Positions 7,134 through 9,997 of a DNA stretch of 9,997 nt are shown piece after piece. The DNA is from an uncultured Verrucomicrobiota bacterium (lineage in GTDB: Bacteria; Verrucomicrobiota; Verrucomicrobiia; Palsa-1439). Under the pieces are notes generated by a model. The model made no database searches and had not been told where the DNA came from. It saw only the letters and a program-made list of their open reading frames with translations. The position numbers were made by a program, and so were the translations under genes. The number at the start of each line of letters is the position of its first letter. Positions within the stretch are counted from its first letter, which is position 1. The stretch lies in NCBI GenBank assembly GCA_903825695.1, contig CAIKBP010000129.1:1-9997 (forward strand). The letters run 5' to 3'.

Positions 7134-7595
7134 ATGAACCCCGAAACATTGAGAGCGTTGCTGGTGGACCGCCAACTCGGAGAGCTTGCGCCGGATGTCG
7201 CAGGACTGCTAGATGCCTACCTTGAGGCCGCACCTTCGGCGCGAGCCGAGGCGGATGCCGTGGCGCGTACGGTCAGCACGACGTGTGAAACAGTCTGCCG
7301 TTTTCCCGACCTTGCACCGAACTCGGGAACGGAACCTAAACCATGGATCATGCCGATTGTTTGCTGGCTTGCTCCGCGACTGGCCAGCACAGCGGCGCTG
7401 ATAGTCGTGGCAGTGCTCGCCGGGTGGCTGGGATACCACGCCGGACACGGCGCCAGTCATTCGGGAACGATGCGAGCGGGCGGCCCGGCTGCAACTCACA
7501 TTGCCGACAGCCGGTACAAAAGTTTATGGACGCAATATCAGGTGACCTACGATTCCCACCACGGAGCGTCCATCGTGGTCAAACAACAAGGATGA
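7134..7595 (+). CDS. Small single-span membrane protein, probable anti-sigma factor
   Basis: This 153-aa protein starts at ATG 7134 with AAGGAGA at 7118-7124 upstream; the open frame further upstream overlaps the sigma gene and is not needed. Residues 1-70 are hydrophilic and mostly helical, beginning MNPETLRALLVDRQLGELAP. One transmembrane segment spans about 83-101, and about 50 residues follow outside. The order (sigma gene, then a membrane protein with a cytoplasmic N-terminal domain) is the classic layout for an anti-sigma factor. The LxALLxDxxLGEL type of N-terminus is, as I recall, frequent in such proteins of PVC bacteria. The zinc-binding HxxxCxxC motif of ZAS anti-sigma domains is absent: Cys51 and Cys55 are present, but not in that pattern. 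The anti-sigma role is inferred from position and topology. Confidence 0.65.
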   Translation: MNPETLRALLVDRQLGELAPDVAGLLDAYLEAAPSARAEADAVARTVSTTCETVCRFPDLAPNSGTEPKPWIMPIVCWLAPRLASTAALIVVAVLAGWLGYHAGHGASHSGTMRAGGPAATHIADSRYKSLWTQYQVTYDSHHGASIVVKQQG

Positions 7596-7602
7596 AGGAG
7601 GG
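7595..7602 (+). promoter_or_regulatory. Strong Shine-Dalgarno for the propeller lipoprotein gene
   Basis: AAGGAGGG overlaps the last base of the preceding stop codon and sits 7 bases before ATG 7610. It is the best ribosome-binding match in the window and fixes the start of the lipoprotein gene. It suggests the lipoprotein is translated efficiently from the shared operon mRNA, independently of coupling to the previous gene. Confidence 0.7.
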
Positions 7603-7609
7603 TTGAGTT

Positions 7610-9007
7610 ATGCGCGTTCGTAGCATTTGCTTTTCGTTTGGGATCGCGGCGTTGCTGCTGGCGATAGGATGCAACGAGGTTGAAGAACGGCTGTCTTGGT
7701 CGCCCGATGGCACACGCGCAGTTATGCGAGTCGGAAACGAGCTTCGCCTTGTGGACACCAACGGCAACCTCTCGGCCACGCTGCTGAGCAACGTTGTGTC
7801 GGCTGCATGGCTCCCGGATAGTAAGGGGCTGGTCTTACTCCGGGAACTCACAGTAACCAACTGGGAAGAAGCAGCGCGCCTTTTACCGTCCCAAGAAATG
7901 GCGACGGTGGAATCCCTCGCCAAGGGACTCCCCGGTTTGTTCAAGGCCGCTCTGGCTTCAGCGGACGGTGATTCAGAAGCCATGGAGGGGAAGTTTTTCA
8001 AGCCGCTGAAGATGGAACTCTCGGAGTATCTCTCTCCCACAATTCTTTATCTGCTCGACACTCAGCCCGCAGTGCTTCACCAAGTTATCCAGGGATGCAA
8101 GAATCCCACAAAGATGGAAGCCGATTTGTCCAATCTCAGTACGACCAGAGTTGCCGAGGTCTCAGTTCTCCTGCTCGCCAGCAATCAGGCATTAGGCCAG
8201 CCGCGGGCGATCGAACGCACACTGATCGATCTCCAGCAGCCACGTCCGTCGCCATCGGCCCCGGTGGTGGCGTTCGTACGCGGTGACACGTTAATGGTCG
8301 CGCCGCTCGACGGCGGCACCAACCGCATGCAGGTGACGGACAAGGTCGAGGGCATCTACGACTGGACGCCTGACGGCAAATCGCTCGTGTACGCGGTGCG
8401 GCTTACCGAGAAGGAATTGAGCGACATCAAGCTGGTTCGTGTTGAACGTCGTACCGTCGTCGACGCAGCCGGCACACTGGTCGCGAGCAATACCCTGCCG
8501 CTGGCGTTGAGCGGTTCGGGTTTTACGCCGCGAGTGCGATGTCTGCCGGATGGACGAGTTCTGTTTGCCGGTTTTCAACAGCAATTGCCCGCACCGGCGC
8601 TCGCCAAACGGGAGTCACGTTTCTTTTTGATTGATCCGTCGCTGGGCACCAATGCCGTAGTGGCGACTGTTCCCAGCGCGGCCGGCGCGTTGCCGCAGGA
8701 TCTCGCGGCCTTCGTACCTAGTCCGGACGGACGCCAGATCGCCATCGTCGAAAGCGGTTCCGATTCCGTAGCGGTGTTGGACGCGACAACTGGTACGTTA
8801 GAGATTGTCTCGCCCAAACGCGGCTGGAAGTCTCGAATCATGCCTGCATGGCGCGACCACGGCGAACTGTACTTCGCGGCATTGCCGGAAGCGTCGGCGA
8901 CCCGCCCGGAACTGTTGCGCTGGCGCAATGGCGCAGCGCCGCAGATGTTCTCGCGCAGTTGGACTGACGAAGCCGTAAGCGGCCTGCTGGAAAAGCCGAA
9001 GAAGTGA
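7610..9007 (+). CDS. Beta-propeller (TolB/PD40-like) lipoprotein
   Basis: This 465-aa exported protein has a lipoprotein signal: the basic start MRVRS, a hydrophobic core, then LLAIGC with Cys21 as the likely lipidated residue. The mature part carries propeller-blade motifs of the PD40/WD40-like type: LSWSPDGTRAVM (28-39), AAWLPDSKGLVLL, YDWTPDGKSLVYA, VRCLPDGRVLFAG, VPSPDGRQIAIVES and MPAWRDHGELYFAA. A helical, non-propeller insertion of roughly 120 residues lies between the second and third of these (about 90-215). Such propellers mediate protein or ligand contacts; no catalytic residues are evident. It is the third gene of the sigma-factor operon, 14 bases after the anti-sigma candidate, so it may be the sensing component or the main regulon product. 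The propeller and lipobox are visible; the role is inferred. Confidence 0.75.
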   Translation: MRVRSICFSFGIAALLLAIGCNEVEERLSWSPDGTRAVMRVGNELRLVDTNGNLSATLLSNVVSAAWLPDSKGLVLLRELTVTNWEEAARLLPSQEMATVESLAKGLPGLFKAALASADGDSEAMEGKFFKPLKMELSEYLSPTILYLLDTQPAVLHQVIQGCKNPTKMEADLSNLSTTRVAEVSVLLLASNQALGQPRAIERTLIDLQQPRPSPSAPVVAFVRGDTLMVAPLDGGTNRMQVTDKVEGIYDWTPDGKSLVYAVRLTEKELSDIKLVRVERRTVVDAAGTLVASNTLPLALSGSGFTPRVRCLPDGRVLFAGFQQQLPAPALAKRESRFFLIDPSLGTNAVVATVPSAAGALPQDLAAFVPSPDGRQIAIVESGSDSVAVLDATTGTLEIVSPKRGWKSRIMPAWRDHGELYFAALPEASATRPELLRWRNGAAPQMFSRSWTDEAVSGLLEKPKK

Positions 9008-9023
9008 CGGCCCTGCACAATTG

Positions 9024-9050
9024 TTTGTGGCTTTTGCGCTTTCTTGCGGC
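9024..9050. repeat. Degenerate short repeat, TTTGTGGC / TTTTGCGC / TTTCTTGCGGC
   Basis: Three related units at 9024-9031, 9032-9039 and 9040-9050 make up a T- and GC-alternating stretch just after the propeller lipoprotein gene. It resembles the 6504-6533 repeat in design (three degenerate units of 8-11 bases in an intergenic gap) but not in sequence. It could be a dispersed intergenic element or chance low-complexity sequence. The T run at 9055-9060 downstream has no clear hairpin before it, so I do not call a terminator. Confidence 0.3.
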
Positions 9051-9121
9051 TAGACTTTTTTCATCATGCGGAAGCGGACTGATCGTCATCGGCCAAAGTG
9101 GACAATAGAGAGATAACATCG

Positions 9122-9772
9122 ATGGCATTGGAAATCATCAAGGCGTTGACGGATATGGGGAAGGCGATGGTCGAGAATGGACTCGTCGTCGGCCCCGGCG
9201 GCAACATCAGCGGACGTGACGGCAAGCTCGTGTATTTGTCGCCAACCGGCTACGACCTCGACAATATCAAGCCGAAGGAATGGTCGGTCATCGATCTGAA
9301 CCGCGAGAACCAACTTGGCGGGTTGAGGCCGACGTGCGAAGTCGAAATGCACCTGCGCATTTTCAAGGCGCGCTCCGATGTCCGTTTCGTCTGCCATGCC
9401 CATCCACCTACCGCGGTTGGCCTCATCTCCGGCGGGGCGAAGATCATGCCATTCACGCCTGATTTCGTCGCGTTCGTGGACCGGGTCGAGTACCTGCCAT
9501 TTATCGCCCCTGGTGGCCATAAACTTGCCGTTGCCGTCGAGAAAGCGTTCGCGAAAGGCGTCAATGCCGTCTGCTTGCGCAACCACGGAGTCATCACAAT
9601 TGGTTGTAGCGTCCGTGAGGCGTTGACACGGATGATTGTTATTGAAGATCAGGCGAAAACGCAGGTTGCCGCCATCACCGCCGGTAAACCGCGTACGCTT
9701 ACCGTGAAGGAGCAGAACGCCATTCGCCACGCGGATGCCGCCGCATACCGCCGCAAACTGCTGACGAAGTAA
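9122..9772 (+). CDS. Class II aldolase/adducin-family protein
   Basis: This 216-aa protein belongs to the zinc-dependent class II aldolase family (L-fuculose-1-phosphate aldolase, ribulose-phosphate 4-epimerase, methylthioribulose-phosphate dehydratase). The phosphate-loop motif GPGGNISGR is at 24-32 and SPTGYD at 40-45. Glu73 (in TCEVEMH), His92 and His94 (in CHAHPP) and His155 (in RNHG) are present. As I recall, these sit at the same numbers as the catalytic Glu and zinc-binding His residues of E. coli FucA, which supports ATG 9122 over the in-frame GTG at 9098. The enzyme is therefore probably active, cleaving or rearranging a phosphorylated sugar with metal assistance. The substrate cannot be assigned, and no sugar kinase, isomerase or methionine-salvage gene is nearby. 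It is probably monocistronic or has its own promoter, being 114 bases from the lipoprotein gene. Confidence 0.88.
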   Translation: MALEIIKALTDMGKAMVENGLVVGPGGNISGRDGKLVYLSPTGYDLDNIKPKEWSVIDLNRENQLGGLRPTCEVEMHLRIFKARSDVRFVCHAHPPTAVGLISGGAKIMPFTPDFVAFVDRVEYLPFIAPGGHKLAVAVEKAFAKGVNAVCLRNHGVITIGCSVREALTRMIVIEDQAKTQVAAITAGKPRTLTVKEQNAIRHADAAAYRRKLLTK

Positions 9773-9839
9773 TAGCGGTCCTGGGATTGCCGACGGCAGT
9801 GTGGACAAATCCCCGGAAATACTGTTTTCTATCGGCGTT

Positions 9840-9997
9840 ATGCCGAATCCTAAACCAAACCCGAAGCCGGCTGCGACAGAGCAACCGACCGATTTCATCC
9901 GCGAGTTTGTCAAACTGCATCTCGCGGAAGGACGGTACAAGAAGATTGTCACACGGTTCCCGCCGGAACCGAACGGTTATCTTCACATCGGCCACGC
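9840..9997 (+). CDS. glnS: Glutaminyl-tRNA synthetase, N-terminal fragment
   Basis: The window cuts this gene after 52 complete codons. It starts at ATG 9840 with a short Pro/Lys/Asn-rich leader (MPNPKPNPKPAATEQ), then DFIREFVKLHLAEGRYKKIV and the class I synthetase signature RFPPEPNGYLHIGHA. This form, with PPEPNGYLHIGH, is typical of GlnRS, which charges tRNA-Gln with glutamine. Eukaryotic and archaeal GluRS have similar motifs, but the preceding DFIRxxxxxxLAxG pattern fits bacterial GlnRS. A direct GlnRS means this organism need not rely solely on the GatCAB amidotransferase route for Gln-tRNA. The Shine-Dalgarno is weak. The gene begins 67 bases after the aldolase gene on the same strand. 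Confidence 0.92.
   Translation, partial: MPNPKPNPKPAATEQPTDFIREFVKLHLAEGRYKKIVTRFPPEPNGYLHIGH

Noticed and set aside
9086..9952. Open - strand frame of about 288 codons
   Set aside because: It is antisense to the class II aldolase and the glnS start, both with intact active-site motifs on the + strand.
9840..9997. Calling the partial synthetase a glutamyl-tRNA synthetase
   Set aside because: The PPEPNGYLHIGHA signature with the preceding DFIREF segment fits bacterial GlnRS; bacterial GluRS has a different context before its HIGH motif.

Overview
The window is a compact, moderately GC-rich bacterial chromosomal segment that is almost wholly coding. No gap between genes exceeds about 150 bases. 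I see no rRNA or tRNA gene, insertion sequence, CRISPR array or phage gene. The gene mix suggests a member of the PVC group, most likely Verrucomicrobiota. It includes a large secreted sedolisin-like protease with Ig/PKD-type modules, a FolB/HAD pair, an ECF sigma operon with a propeller lipoprotein, a bacterial GlnRS, and short degenerate repeats between genes. This placement is an inference from gene style, not from a marker gene.

Left part (1-4314, all + strand): the 3' part of a sedolisin (S53) peptidase gene is followed by a two-gene unit. That unit encodes a GspE/PilB-type secretion/pilus ATPase with an unusual membrane-anchored N-terminus and, 5 bases downstream, a four-helix CvpA-like membrane protein. 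No other type II secretion or type IV pilus gene is visible.

Middle (4350-6476): a - strand pair, a HAD-superfamily hydrolase followed by folB (dihydroneopterin aldolase), overlaps by 8 bases. It converges on the cvpA-like gene. The HAD gene is divergent from ruvB (Holliday-junction branch-migration motor), which stands alone without ruvA or ruvC.

Right part (6623-9007): a three-gene + strand operon encodes an ECF sigma factor, a small single-span membrane protein in the anti-sigma position, and a beta-propeller lipoprotein. A plausible ECF-type promoter lies just upstream, so the unit looks like a self-regulated envelope-sensing cassette. A class II aldolase/adducin-family gene follows at 9122-9772. 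The window ends inside the start of glnS (glutaminyl-tRNA synthetase).

The most distinctive item is the GspE-like ATPase, with an apparent signal sequence, an exported N-terminal domain, and one or two further hydrophobic segments before the ATPase core. The rest is mostly ordinary housekeeping or recognisable accessory content.
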